Positions 8,331 to 19,821 are shown, numbered from the stretch's first letter. The stretch is DNA of 64,000 nucleotides from Doryteuthis pealeii (GCA_023376005.1 CM042145.1:17091433-17155432), one strand, 5' to 3'. Translations and numbers: made by a program. The notes: generated by a model from the sequence alone, not told the origin.

Positions 8331-11210
8331 ATACCCAGCAGAGGGGTATACAATACTTTGAGATTCTAACCCCTCTGTAGGGGATACAGCCAGCAGAGGG
8401 GTATACAACACTTTGAGATTCTTACCCCTCTGTAGGGGATACGCCCAGCAGAGGGGTATACAACATTTTTAGATTCTTACCCCTCTGTAGGGGATACACA
8501 CAGCAGAGGGATATACAACACTGAGATTCTTACCCCTCTGTAGGGGATACACCCAGCAGAGGGGTAAACAACACTTTGAGATTATTACCCATCTCCTAGG
8601 GGATACACCCAGCAGAGGGATATACAAAACTTTGAGATACTTACCCGTCTGTAAGGGATACAGCCAGCAGAGGGGTATACAGCACTTTGAGATTCTTACC
8701 CCTCTGTAGGGGATACACCCAGCAGAGGGGTATACAACACTTTGAGATTCTTACCCCTCTGTAGTGGATACACCCAGCAGAGGGGTATACAGCACTTTGA
8801 GATTCTTACCCCTCTGTAGGGGATACAGCCAGCAGAGGGGTATAAAACACATTGAGATTCTTACCCCTCTGTAGGGGATACAGCCACCAGAGGGGTATAA
8901 AACACTTTGAGATTCTTACCCCTCTATAGGGGATACACCCAGCAGAGCGGTATACAATACTTTGAGATTCTTACCCCTCTGTAGGGGATACAGACAGCAG
9001 AGGGGTATACAACACAGATTCTTACCCCTCTGTAGGGGATACAGCCAGCAGAGGGGTATACAACACTTTGAGATTCTTACCCCTCTGTAGTGGATACACC
9101 CAGCAGAGCGGTATACAATACTTTGAGATTCTTACCCCTCTGTAGGGGATACAGCCAGCAGAGGGTATAAAACACATTGAGATTCTTACCCCTCTGTAGG
9201 GGATACACCCAGCAGAGGGGTATACAGCTTACACCAGCAGAGGGGTATACTTCTTACCCCTCTGTAGGGGCCACAGAGGTATACAACACTTTGAGATTCT
9301 TACCCCTCTGTAGGGGATACAGCCAGCAGAGGGGTATACAACATTTTGAGATTCTTACCCCTCTGTAAGGGATACAGCCAGCAGAGGGGTATACAATACT
9401 TTGAGATTCTTACCCCTCTGTAAGGGATACAGCCAGCAGAGGGGTATACAACACTTTGAGATTCTTTAGGGGATACAGACAGCAGAGGGGTATAAAACAC
9501 AGATTCTTACCCCTCTGTAGGGATACAGCCAGCAGAGGGTATACAACATTTTGAGATTCTTACCCCTCTGTAAGGGATACAGCCAGCAGAGGTATACAAT
9601 ACCTTACCCCTCTGTAGGGATACAGCCAGCAGAGGGTATACAACACTTTGAGATTCTTACCCCTCTGTATACAGCAGCAGAGGGTATACAACACTTTGAG
9701 ATTCTTACCCCTCTTACCTTACCCCTCTGTAAGGGATACAGCCACCAGAGGGGTATACAACACTTTGAGATCCCTCTGTAGGGATACAGCCAGCAGAGGG
9801 TATACAACATTTTGAGATTCTTACCCCTCTGTAAGGGATACAGCCAGCAGAGGGGTATACAACACTTTGAGATTCTTACCCCTCTGTAAGGGATACAGCC
9901 AGCAGCAATACTTTGAGATCTTACCCTTCTGTAGGGGATACACCCAGCAGAGGTATACAACATTTTGAGATTCTTACCCCTCTGTAGGGATACAGCCACC
10001 AGAGGGTATACAATACTTTGAGATTCTTACCCCTCTGTAAGGATACAACCAGCAGAGGGTATACAACACTTTGAGATTCTTACCCCTCTGTAGGGGATAC
10101 AGACAGCAGAGGGTATAAAACACAGATTCTTACCCCTTGTAGGGGATACAGCCAGCAGAGGGTATACAACATTTTGAGATTCTTACCCCTCTGTAGGGGA
10201 TACACCCAGCAGAGGGGTATACAACACTTTGAGATTCTTACCCCTCTATAGGGGATACACCAGCAGAGGGGTATAAAACACTTTGAGATTCTTACCCTCT
10301 GTAGGGATACACCCAGCAGAGGGGTATACAACACTTGAGATCCTTACCCCTCTGTAGGGATACAGACAGAGAGGGGTATACAGCACTTGAGATTCTTACC
10401 CCTCTGTAGGGGATACAGCCAGCAGAGGGGTATAAAACACTTTGAGATTCTTACCCCTCTGTAGGGGATACACCCAGCAGAGGGGTATACAACACTTTGA
10501 GATTCTTACCCCTCTGTAGGGATACACCTACCAGAGGGTATTCTTACCCCTCTGTAGGGATACAGACAGCAGAGGGGTATAAAACACTGAGATTCTTACC
10601 CCTCTGTAAGAGATACACCCAGCAGAGGGTATACAACTTTGAGATTCTCACCCCTCTGTAGGGGATACAACCAGCAGAGGGTATACAACACTTTGAGATT
10701 CTTACACCTCTGTAGGGGATACACCCAGCAGAGGGGTATACAACACTTTGAGATTCTTATCCCTCTGTAAGGGATACAGACAGCAGAGGGGTATAAAACA
10801 CTTTGAGATTCTTACCCCTCTGTAGGGGATACAGTCAGCAGAGGGGTATAAAACACTGAGATTCTTACCTCTCTGTAGGGGATACAGCCACCAGAGGGGT
10901 ATACAACACTTTTAGATTCTTATCCCTCTGTAAGGGATACACCCAGCAGAGGGGTATAAAACACTTTTAGATTTTTACCCCTCTGAAGGGGATACGCCCA
11001 GCAGAGGTGTATACAACACTTTGAGATTCTTACCCCTCTGTAGGGGATACAGCCAGCAGAGGGGTATAAAACACTGAGATTCTTACCCCTCTGTAGGGGA
11101 TACAACCAGCAGAGGGGTATACAACACTTTGAGATTCTTACCCCTCTGTAGGGGATACAACCAGCAGAGGGGTATACAACACTTTGAGATTCTTACCCGC
11201 CTGTATACAG
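8331..11210. repeat. 55-bp satellite array, about 50 units
   Basis: Successive GAGGGGTATAC motifs are spaced 55 bases apart (8341, 8396, 8451) and the pattern continues for 2.9 kb with point changes and short or deleted units, especially 9230-10400. Each unit holds CAGAGGGGTA and, about 20 bases later, its complement TACCCCTCTG, so each can fold into a hairpin. Open frames across the array are by-products of the repetition. Isolated halves of the unit (CCTCTGTAGGGGATACAG) occur at 12634, linking the array to a dispersed repeat. Confidence 0.95.
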
Positions 11211-11469
11211 TTAGCATATTCTAAACAACACTGAAAGGGTGATCTGTAATTTGAGATTATGTCGTTTATATCATAAAAGTAACTGATATTATTGACAATG
11301 ATTTACTTGAGTACAAAATAAAAACAGGTGTGCTTTTTCTGATAATCCTTTTTTTTAAATTGATCTTTTTTTTCTTTTTTAACTAAGTGCTGCCTTCTGC
11401 CTTTCAACCCATATTATCCCATTCAGAGCAGTTGAAGAGATATAATTAAAGTAAAGTTGGCAGAGGACT
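11211..11469. other. AT-rich spacer, nothing recognised
   Basis: No reading frame or repeat family could be assigned. Confidence 0.4.
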
Positions 11470-11595
11470 TATTGTCAGTATCAGCCGCACAGTGTAGGAG
11501 TCTATCTCCTTTTCACTAGCACTAGACCAGAGAGATTATTTACATGTCTGAGGTGGAGTGCCACACCAACCATCAGCTCCCCACTTTACTGCATA
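11470..11595 (-). repeat. SINE S1, 3' part
   Basis: Reverse complement of the S1 body: gtcagtatcagccgcacag, ccttttcactagcactagac, and gtctgaggtggagtgccac. The stretch after it (11596-11914) is without a recognisable gene. Confidence 0.65.
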
Positions 11596-11914
11596 GAACC
11601 GGAGAGGAAAAAAATAAAAAAAATAAAGTAAAACATTGGCTAAAAATGACCAGTCAGAAGAAATAAAAACTAAAGAAATAAAAAATTCCAATAGACGAGA
11701 CACTAAGTTGCTGATCCCACTTAGTGAGAATTTATTGCGATCATTAAACCACCCAGAAAGCCACCATCATCACCTCCCAGTCATAAACACCCGCCCCCTA
11801 AATAGATGAGATGAACTGAAACTGATATCTTTACAGGAATCACCAGAAAAAGTATATATACATTTACCAACCCCTCTGCACGAGCAGGATGCGACACAAG
11901 GTCAATTTATTAAA

Positions 11915-12461
11915 CAGAGTTTAATAGGCTTGAATTCAGAATTTTCCTTCTCCTAGACTGGTTACCTAGCCATGGTTAAAGAGCCCAGTCTGTGTTGGGA
12001 ATTTAATAACTTAATCCCACAGAAAAAAGAGACATACCTTTTTGTCTCTGGCAAGCGCAGTTATTCATTGAGACATATTCCAATTGAGATACCTTCCATT
12101 GTATTAACGAGGCAACACATTACACTGCTTTTCATAACACGAGGTGTTGTATTTATTTAAAAACAATGACTGAAATTAATAGATCAAAGGGCAAGTAACT
12201 CACCCGTACAATAAATGGATTAGGGCAGATAACTTCTGACCTTTATTATTATTAGAGTCTGTTAGTGTTAATTTGTACTGACTAAAGTGAATTTCAACAG
12301 TCTGCCCTACTATTTACCATAGCTGGAGGGAAAATTGGATTTATACCTTTCCCAAGTGTATTAGCACCATGTGAAATGCAAACAGCTTTGTCCAGGAATT
12401 GAACTCAGATCAACAGGTCCATTTCCTACGACTCTAACCATTAGATCATGCACCTCTATAA
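11915..12461 (-). repeat. SINE S2 split by a solo LTR
   Basis: The S2 body (ttctcctagactggttacct to gagcccagtctg) stops at 11992 and resumes at 12300 with gtctgccctactatttacc, continuing to the tRNA-like head (gactctaaccattagatcat, box complement). The interrupting 307 bp is the element at 11993-12299. Confidence 0.75.
11993..12299. mobile_element. Putative solo LTR, 307 bp
   Basis: Starts TGTTGGGA and ends TTTCAACA, giving the inverted termini TGTTG/CAACA. It is flanked on both sides by the 5-bp duplication GTCTG and sits inside an S2 SINE whose uninterrupted sequence is known from other copies. These are the features of an LTR left after recombination. No internal domain remains. Confidence 0.6.
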
Positions 12462-12504
12462 AAAAAATTAAAAAAACAGAAAAAGTATATATAAAGCCTA
12501 TGAA

Positions 12505-12604
12505 TTATCTGTGTACTGCACTAAGTTGATGAGGACTGGTATTGAACCCAGAACCTTGTGGTTCCTAGGGTGGATGCTCTACCAACTGAGCTAAACCGGC
12601 CCCT
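12505..12604 (-). repeat. SINE S1, tRNA-like head
   Basis: Complement of box B (attgaacccagaacc) and of the box A-like part (gctctaccaactgagctaaa) are present; the S1 body is missing. Confidence 0.65.
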
Positions 12605-13144
12605 TTTATTTAGCGGTGTTGTTTTTTTTTATCCCTCTGTAGGGGATACAGTTGACATATTTTCAGTCCTGACACAAATTGTATGTAACAGTATTGATTT
12701 TGAGGTAATTTAGACAAGCAATAAGAACTATTATGATAATCTCTGGTTTTATTAAAAGCACTTAATGATACGTAGTGAAACTAAATGAAGGAGACAGGAT
12801 GTCTAAGTCTTTGATAAAAAGCTTTTTATCAACGCTGGCATTTGTATTATGGGTAATGACTTAGAATATTTGGGATATTCAATAAATAAAAAAAAAAACA
12901 ACAAAAAAACAGGAAATGGGTTCTAGCATGAGAATAGAAATATGAATAATGATTTTTTTTTGCTCAATAATAGCTATGTGGGTTGGCTGGCTGATTGGTT
13001 GGTTGATGGATGTAAGTTTTTGCTAGTGTGTTCATTAGGTACCACCAAAATGATTCTATTTGGGATCTTCAAAATCTCACTGTATAACCATACTGTATGC
13101 TCTTGTAGGTGCAAACATATACTCATACAAGGATTTTTATAAAT
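12605..13144. other. No gene recognised; one isolated satellite-like motif
   Basis: CCTCTGTAGGGGATACAG near 12634 matches the satellite unit and is followed by ttgacatatttt, similar to the sequence that ends the satellite array. The rest is AT-rich. Confidence 0.4.
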
Positions 13145-13290
13145 CCCTAAAGAGAGCTCAATGTATAATAATATAATAAATTAGATTATATACAGAGCAA
13201 TATTTAACTTTCAAAGAAAGAAAAACTTAACAAACTGTCATCCCGTAATAATTTATTTCAACCAGAAACTCAAAAAATTTTAAAATTTAA
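13145..13290 (+). mobile_element. Penelope-like fragment (no ribozyme core)
   Basis: Blocks such as aaagagagctcaatgtata, agattatatacagagcaata and aataatttatttc recur in the palindrome at 18560-18910 and at 19440-19735. The flanking palindromes carry ribozyme-like cores, hence the assignment. Confidence 0.4.
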
Positions 13291-13341
13291 ATTTTTTTTT
13301 GAAAAAAATTCTTAAGAGCCCCAAGTCTCATTAGACGGGTT

Positions 13342-13346
<5 letters not shown>

Positions 13347-13393
<47 letters not shown>
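13347..13393. repeat. (TA)n microsatellite
   Basis: About 47 bases of TA, abutting the large palindrome on its left. Confidence 0.9.
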
Positions 13394-13399
<6 letters not shown>

Positions 13400-13767
13400 G
13401 AATTAAACAAAAGACACATCTCCTGTTTAACAATTTTATTTTTGATCTTTTCGAGTTTTCTGGCAAAATTTTTAATGTTTGGGTGGAATTCGTGGATAAG
13501 TCCACCAAAGTTCAGGTCCCGAGTACTTTCGGCACTTTGAAGTGCCATCATCAGGGGTGATGTGTTCCAGTTTTTTAAAAAATTAAATTAATGTGGAGGC
13601 TGGAATGATGGCACTTCAAAGTGCCGAAAGTACTCAGGATCTGAACTTTGGTGGACTTATCCACAAATTCCACCCAAACATTAAAAAGTTGTCCAGAAAA
13701 CTCGAAAAGATCAAAAATAAAATTGTTAAACAGGGGATGTGTCTTTTGTTTAATTCTACATGTATAA
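13394..13767. mobile_element. Large palindrome of a Penelope-like terminal repeat
   Basis: An arm of about 160 bases (from catgtagaattaaacaaaag to ggcactttgaagtgccatc) recurs inverted after a spacer of about 50 bases and ends in attctacatgta. The left arm has a hammerhead-like motif on the - strand; the right arm has lost its CTGATGA box. Reading frames across it are by-products. Confidence 0.65.
13518..13557 (-). ncRNA. Hammerhead ribozyme-like motif 5
   Basis: On the - strand: stem I CCC, CTGATGA, a perfect hairpin GGCACTT/AAGTGCC, GAAA, then GTACTC and GGG. Stem I has only three pairs and stem III at most one G-C pair closing a two-base loop, so folding is weaker than for motifs 1 to 4. 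The one extra base after the first box is present here too. Confidence 0.4.
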
Positions 13768-13788
13768 ATGAAAGAATGCTGCCCAAAT

Positions 13789-13789
<1 letters not shown>

Positions 13790-13842
<53 letters not shown>

Positions 13843-13945
13843 AATATAAACGTAAGGAAAATATATGGATAAAAATTATTCATATAACATTTTCTTTCAA
13901 TTTATCTTTTAACATAATTGTCAGATTCACTTCCATTTTTCTCAC

Positions 13946-14008
<63 letters not shown>
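13790..14008. repeat. (CA)n and (TA)n microsatellites around a short unique stretch
   Basis: CA/TA tracts at about 13790-13838 and 13950-14008. Between them lies tgtcagattcacttcc, related to the accgtcggattcacttcc end of Penelope-like fragments elsewhere in the window. Confidence 0.8.
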
Positions 14009-14011
<3 letters not shown>

Positions 14012-14287
14012 ATCATTATTTTTATGATCAATGATAATGATAGAGGATAATGATATACATTATTCTTGGGAATAAAACAAAATTGGGATCTGGTTACTGC
14101 CCCTCATGGTCCAAAAGATACTCGTGTGATCATTTAAAAAAAAAAGAAAAAAAAGAAAACAAAATCTGCAGACTTTATACGTGGGGAGGGGAGCACCATA
14201 ATCTTCTAAGTGCTGAGGGCCTCTACAGGATTTAACCCAACCCTGGTATCACATATTTTACAATTCTTTTTTCTAGTTTAAGAGATA

Positions 14288-14485
14288 CTAACTTTAGAAA
14301 CCACAAGGTTCCTAGTTCGATACCGACCCTCACCAACTCAGCTTATGAGTAGCAATGGGTTCTGTGCAGTAAAGTAAGGAGCTGATGGTAGGTGTGGTGC
14401 TCCACTCCAGACGCAAAAAACAATCTCCTTGGTCTAGCGCTATACCGACTTTAGGCCACCCCGACGACTTTACTTTTTACTTTTA
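14288..14485 (+). repeat. SINE S1
   Basis: Box B region (ggttcctagttcgatacc) and S1 body, with an internal deletion before accgactttaggcc. Confidence 0.7.
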
Positions 14486-14529
14486 ATTAAGAAAGCAATG
14501 CTTTCAAAAATATACTTTTAAGTATATTT

Positions 14530-15240
14530 TATTTTAGATTGATTGATTGATTGATTTTAACGGCATGTCTACCCATCCAGGGTTATTTTATGCCAAGCAG
14601 TAGGTTGTGAGGGATGGTCAAATTTATTGTCTTGTTTCATGGATTTCTCTTGATTTTGACAGTAGGTTGTTTGTAGTTGTTTGTTGCTAAAAGGATTGCA
14701 AATCACTTTAAGGGGAGGTTTATAGGGTAAAGTTCAAGTTTGTTATAAAGTTTGGTTGATAGTTTTTTAAGCACAATTTTTATAAACAAATCTTTTCTAC
14801 TTAACCCATAGATGGGACCCTAACAGGTACTACCACTCTGAGTGGATCTGGGAGCAATGGTGATGAAGGGGTACTCCACAGAACTGGAACCTTACCATCA
14901 GATAGAGTTTAACGTCATACCCAGGACATGAAGACCCTCAGCCACCACCTTCTATCACCTATATGATAAAAAGGGTTGGGGTTTGCCATAAGGGCAATAG
15001 GGTTGTCACAATCATATAGGTGCTAGGGCTTGACATAACCAGCCAATTGATAGGAGGGGCCTCTCTGACCACACATCTAGCTTAAGTAAGGCCTAAGTAA
15101 GGGCCAAAGTAGAGTGTCATAGACTGCTCAGCCACAAGGATTCCATCCTTAAGCATCATGGGTCACCACCTACGGCCAACAGGTAACTCCATTGGGGGGG
15201 GGTTACCCCTCTGCAGAGGTGCAGTCATTGTATTCTAAAG
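14530..15240. repeat. R4 start followed by R3 repeat (reverse)
   Basis: A (GATT)n run and aacggcatgtctacccatcc open the R4 block. From about 14805 the complement of R3 follows: acccatagatgggacccta, ctctgagtggatctggga, catacccaggacatg, then ggttggggtttgccataag, ending near gttacccctctgcagaggtg. No gene. Confidence 0.55.
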
Positions 15241-15360
15241 CATTTATTTTAATATAGTTTATCAAGTGATGGCATTGTGAAAAAAAAAAGAATATTAAAA
15301 AGATATAAGACTATAAGATATCTGGCAAAGATAATGTAATCTTCAACGGTTTATCACAAA

Positions 15361-16137
15361 TTAGAAGTGGCTACCCAGCAACTCCTGGGTAGGGGGTGGA
15401 GGCAAACAAAAACCTTGGTGTATTGATTTGTTTACTTTTGTGATTTACAAATGCTGGACATTATTAATTAGAATTTCAATGCTATTTCTATGTATATTTT
15501 AATTTTTAAATATCTTTGAATATAAATCAAATCTTCATAATTTACTCAAAAAGCAAGAACCAGTGATATTTAATGTGTATGGGCCGCTATAAATAAATTA
15601 TCGGTCATATGGAAATCCAATTTCACAGACAAGTTAAAGAGACAGTTCTTCCAGGCCGTTGTCATGTCAGTGCTGCTGTATGGCTGCACCACCTGGACCC
15701 TAACAAAGCGACTAGAGAATAAACTAGATGGGAGCTGCACAAAATGCTGCGGATGATCATGAACAAGACGTGGAAATAGCACCTCACGAGAAATCAGCTG
15801 TACGGCCACCTGCCACATATCACCCAAACCATCCGAGTGAGACGGACAAGACATGTGGCACACTGCTGGAGAAGCAAGGACGAACTCATAAGCAACGTCT
15901 TCCTGTGGAAGCCAGCACATGTGCCGACCAGCAAAACGTACATTGATCAGCTCTGTGCAGATACAGGATGCTACATAGAGGACCTCCCAAGAATGATGAG
16001 CGATAGGGACGGATGGAGAGAGATTGTCATGGATATCCGTGCCAACAGCACGACATGATGATGATATATATTTACTTTGTTGTTAATGGTTTTATTTTTG
16101 TAGTTTCATCTAGACATGCATACACATGTCCTTTATA
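15361..16137 (-). mobile_element. Non-autonomous Helitron H9, interrupted
   Basis: On the - strand its 3' end has the hairpin CTACCCAGGAGTTGCTGGGTAG followed by CCACTTCTAA (CTRR). The body matches H8. A LINE is inserted at 15581-16064, and the 5' part stops where Helitron H1 begins. Confidence 0.6.
15581..16064 (+). pseudogene. LINE ORF2 C-terminal fragment, copy a
   Basis: Interrupted frames encode the region after the reverse transcriptase of a LINE very common in invertebrates, with recognisable pieces LLYGCTTWTLTKRLENKLDG, a RRTRHVAHCWRSKDEL-like stretch and a final WREIVMDIRANST. Frameshifts separate these pieces. It ends in ATGATGATGAT, like the other two copies. It is 5' truncated and sits inside Helitron H9. 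Confidence 0.7.
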
Positions 16138-16766
16138 TCTTATTATAATGGAGATTGTGTGTTTGTCTGTCTGTAACCGAAACTATATTACTACTCAATT
16201 CACAGTTCCCTTAGTTATTTACATCACATTCTCCATGATTTTATTTTTATTTAAACCTCAATGAATAATAAAATTGTTTTACATTATTAAGACTGTTGAC
16301 CATATCTACATTCTAATAATACGCAATTGTATTTATATATAAAACAAAATAGTGGTTTACAGTGTGAATGGGAAGGCTAATTTGCATATTGATCTTAAAA
16401 AATTGATTTTAATAAATATATGCTAAGTATTATTGATTTCTATTTGTTTGGTTTTATCTTATTGAATATGAGCAAAAATCTCTGGGAGAAATTCATTAAG
16501 AAGAAGAAATAACTGAAATATTATCCTTTACTTCCTATTTTAAGTAAAGAGTTAAATTAGGAACATTTACCAATGAAAGACGGGAGTAATGGAAAATGAT
16601 GGAAGAATTAGTTTCAAAGCTGTTCTATTTTTCGATAATACCCCCTCTGTTCCAAATCTTTTTATCTGCATTCTTATTCAGTTTAATTAGCCTTTCTAAT
16701 TTAATATGATATTTTATTATATTAAAACTTAAATACTTGCACCCGGAGGGTGCATATATTTGCTAG
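16138..16766 (+). mobile_element. Non-autonomous Helitron H1 (family A), complete
   Basis: Starts TCTTATTATAATGGAGATTG after an A and ends with GCACCCGGAGGGTGC, ATATATTTG and CTAG before T. Same ends as H2, H3 and H4. No coding capacity. Confidence 0.75.
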
Positions 16767-16904
16767 TATGTATAGATGATGTTTAACAGTGTTTAATCAT
16801 GATATGCCATTTCAGCTTGATTATAAACACCTGGCACAACAACAAGAATAAGGCTCACCTTTTCATCAGATGAAGACAACTAATTCCCTAAGAATTATTA
16901 AAAT

Positions 16905-17390
16905 GTCTATTCCTTTCAAACTTTGGCCCTATCTTGGGCTAGATGGGCAGTCGGAGAGGCCCCCTCCGATCAATCAGCTGGTCACGTCAAGCCCTAGCAC
17001 CTATATAATTTTCCCAACCCTATTGCCCTTATAGCAAACCCCAACCCCTTATTATCATATTGGTGCTAGAAGGCAGTGGCTGTGGGTCTACATGTCCTGG
17101 GAATGATGTTAAACTCTATCTGATGGTGAGGTTCCAGTTTTGGAGGTTTGGGGAATGTGGAGCACCCCTTCATCACCATTGCTCGCTGGTCCACTCTGTC
17201 CCGGAGTGATAGTACCTGTTAGGGTCCCATCTATGGGTTAAATAGAAAAATGTATTTATCAAAAAATTGTATTATCCATTAAGTATTGATTTATTTCAAA
17301 ACTTTATCGGCATTAAATGACCCATTGAGGTTGATATGCCGTAAAACAAAACAAAACAAAACCAAACCAAACCATTCCTTTCAATGTTCA
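16905..17390 (+). repeat. R3 dispersed repeat
   Basis: Contains ggccctatcttgggctagat, aagccctagcacctatat, ctacatgtcctgggaatgat, gagtgatagtacctgttagg and ends in a (CAAAA)n-like run after gccgtaaaac. About ten copies of this family lie in the window; a retroposon origin fits the A-rich end but is unproven. Confidence 0.6.
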
Positions 17391-17611
17391 CGACATTTTA
17401 ATTTCAAAACCAAAACCTTTTATAGCAGATGCATGTAGTGTAAAATGATGTTGGAAAAATTATAGTTGAATTATCTCCCCCTGCCATCAGTACCATTTGT
17501 ACCTTTTGAATATATGTTTCTTTAATTTTCAACTGTTGTTTTCGTCTTCATTCATCTGAAATTACTTGCTTACCACCGGGAAGATTTTAAGAGTCTCGAA
17601 AAATATCTCTT

Positions 17612-17835
17612 AGTGGAAGCATATGGTGTAATGGTTATTGTCATAGGAAATGGACACGGCAAGACGAGTTCAAATCCTGGATGTGGCTGTTTGCATTTCA
17701 CATAGTGCTAATACCTTTGGAAAAGTATGAATCCAACTATTCTCCCCCAGCTATGGGTGAATAATAGGGCACACTGGGCTCTTTAACTTTAGTATGGCAA
17801 CCGGTCTAGGAGAAGGAAAACTCTAAATTCAAACC
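17612..17835 (+). repeat. SINE S2 with tRNA-like head
   Basis: Best head of the family: TGGTGTAATGGTTATTGTC (box A-like) and GAGTTCAAATCCTGG (box B), then the S2 body through ccggtctaggagaaggaaaa. It defines S2 as a tRNA-derived SINE distinct from S1. Confidence 0.75.
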
Positions 17836-18019
17836 AAAAGGGTCTCTTCTTGTTAGTCAAAACTACTTTGAGAGCTACTCCACACCCTCTCCACTCTAAA
17901 TAGAAATAGAATTGCACATGGGATAATCAGGACATGGCTAGGCAGAATTCTGCAAACAGGGTTCAATCCTCCCCTAAATCAAATAGAATCTTTTTTTTCT
18001 TCTTTAATTTTAAATTATT

Positions 18020-18283
18020 GAAATAGATCACTAATTAGGCCTGAGCTTATTTTAGTAGTGACCACCTCAAGCGGAGTTTATCAGGTTTGAATTCAGAGTT
18101 TTCCTTCTCTAGACTGGTTGCCTAACCAAATTAAAGAGCCCAGTCTGCTCTATTATTTACCCATAGTTGGAGGGAGAGTAATTGGATTCATACCTTTCCC
18201 AAGAGTATTAGTGCTATGTGAACTGTAGCTTCGTCCAGGATTTGAACTCTGATTGATGAGTCCAATTCATACAATTCTAACCA
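18020..18283 (-). repeat. SINE S2, near full length
   Basis: Complement of the S2 body from atcactaattaggcctgagc to aggatttgaactctgattga. The head is cut where a Penelope-like fragment begins at about 18284. Confidence 0.7.
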
Positions 18284-18286
18284 AAT

Positions 18287-18333
18287 GCCCTGAAGAAGAT
18301 CTAATTAATAGATCGAAACACTGCAGCATCGGC
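18287..18333 (+). ncRNA. Hammerhead ribozyme-like motif 6
   Basis: GCC, CTGAAGA, hairpin GATCTA/TAGATC, GAAA, a C before ACTGCAGC, triplet ATC, GGC. The close relative at 23935 has GTC here, so the expected stem III C-G pair may have been lost by a CpG transition. Downstream lies accgtcggattcacttcc and a (CA)n(TA)n tract. Confidence 0.45.
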
Positions 18334-18419
18334 TAATAAACTTACCACTCAATTTATTTAAACCTGTGTTTTTTCAATTTTCTTACTATACTACATACCG
18401 TCGGATTCACTTCCATCTC

Positions 18420-18421
<2 letters not shown>

Positions 18422-18466
<45 letters not shown>
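18422..18466. repeat. (CA)n(TA)n microsatellite
   Basis: CA dinucleotides passing into TA. Confidence 0.9.
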
Positions 18467-18559
18467 GTATATGAGATTTATCCAAAACTTGGTAGTAAGG
18501 GATGATTCTATATGTGATTTCTAAGATCCACTGTACTAATATTGATGATCCAGTATGTA

Positions 18560-18900
18560 TAAATACAGCGAATCTTTAAAATCACTGAAGAGAGCTCAAT
18601 GTAAATAACCTTTTAGATTATATACAGAGCAATATTTATCAATAAAGGAAGGAAGAACTCAATACAGTAATCCCATAATAAATTTATTTCGACGAAAATT
18701 GGGGCCCATATAAATCTAAGTTGATTTAAACCGGCTCCCCAAATTTTCGTCTCATCAGATGGTAAGTGAATTGAGACCCATCTGATGAGACGAAAATTTG
18801 GGGAGCCAGTTTAAATCAACTTAGATTTATATGGGCCCCAATTTTCGTCGAAATAAATTTATTATGGGATTACTGTATTGAGTTCTTCCTTCCTTTATTG

Positions 18901-18934
<34 letters not shown>

Positions 18935-18935
18935 A
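18560..18935. mobile_element. Penelope-like palindrome with degenerate ribozyme box
   Basis: Arms of about 120 bases (tttattgatatat/caataaaggaaggaag outer parts, cccaaattttcgtctcatca inner parts) flank a spacer of about 20 bases. Each arm has CTGATGAGACGAAAA, in which the stem II hairpin has collapsed, so it is probably inactive. A (TA)n tract closes the right side. Confidence 0.55.
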
Positions 18936-19095
18936 ACAACAGATTAAGAAAATCCAACAAAATGTAATGAATATAAAAGAAAGGTGAATAACTAACACAG
19001 ACAATCGATTCAATTGATATTTCGTCTTTATTTGTTCAAAGACTTCTTCATAATGATTTATTAATTTACAAGGATGGTATATAAGTGAGGAAAAG

Positions 19096-19099
<4 letters not shown>

Positions 19100-19150
<51 letters not shown>
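19100..19150. repeat. (TA)n microsatellite
   Basis: About 50 bases of TA. Confidence 0.9.
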
Positions 19151-19154
<4 letters not shown>

Positions 19155-19439
19155 TTTCTATATTTCTTTATATATATTTTATTTTTTATATAATTTTTTG
19201 TTTTATCCTTACTCTATACTTGTTCGGATTCATTCAATAGTTTAATTCATAGTTTAATTTTGTCTGACTACCATCCCCCTGAGAAACCAGAACTTGAAAA
19301 ATATCCTTTTTTCTCATTTGACTTCCTGTCACCATGGTGACAGTCTTACAATGTAAAAAATTTTATTTTTATTATTTATTATATATATATTTTTTTTTTT
19401 TTGAGAAGTAAAATTTTTCAGTTATGCAATTCAAATTAC

Positions 19440-19735
19440 CTTGATCTTCCATCTGATAAGACTGAATTTTGGGGAGCTATATTAAATCAACTTAGATTAA
19501 TATAGGCCCCAATTTTGGTCGAAATAAATTTATTATGGAATTACGGTGTTGAGTTTTTCCTTCCTTTCTAAGATAAATATTGCTCTGTATATAATCTAAA
19601 AAGTTTATTATACATTGAGCTCTCTTTAGTGATTTAAAGATTCACTGTATTTATACATACTGGATCATACAATAATAATACAGTGTGTCTTAGAAATCAC
19701 ATATAGAATCATCCGCTACTACCAAGTTTTGGATA
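19440..19735 (+). mobile_element. Penelope-like fragment, diverged
   Basis: Shares ttggggagctatattaaatc, ggccccaattttggtcgaaa, tattgctctgtatataatct and cattgagctctctttagtga with the palindrome at 18560. Its CTGATAAGACTGAA has lost the core boxes. Confidence 0.5.
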
Positions 19736-19737
19736 CC

Positions 19738-19740
19738 TCT

Positions 19741-19821
<81 letters not shown>

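Noticed and set aside
9177..11105. Open frames of 60-130 codons in the 55-bp satellite
   Set aside because: They follow the repeat period, exist on both strands and match no protein.
8331..11210. CRISPR-like array
   Set aside because: Units are contiguous repeats without unique spacers, in an animal genome.
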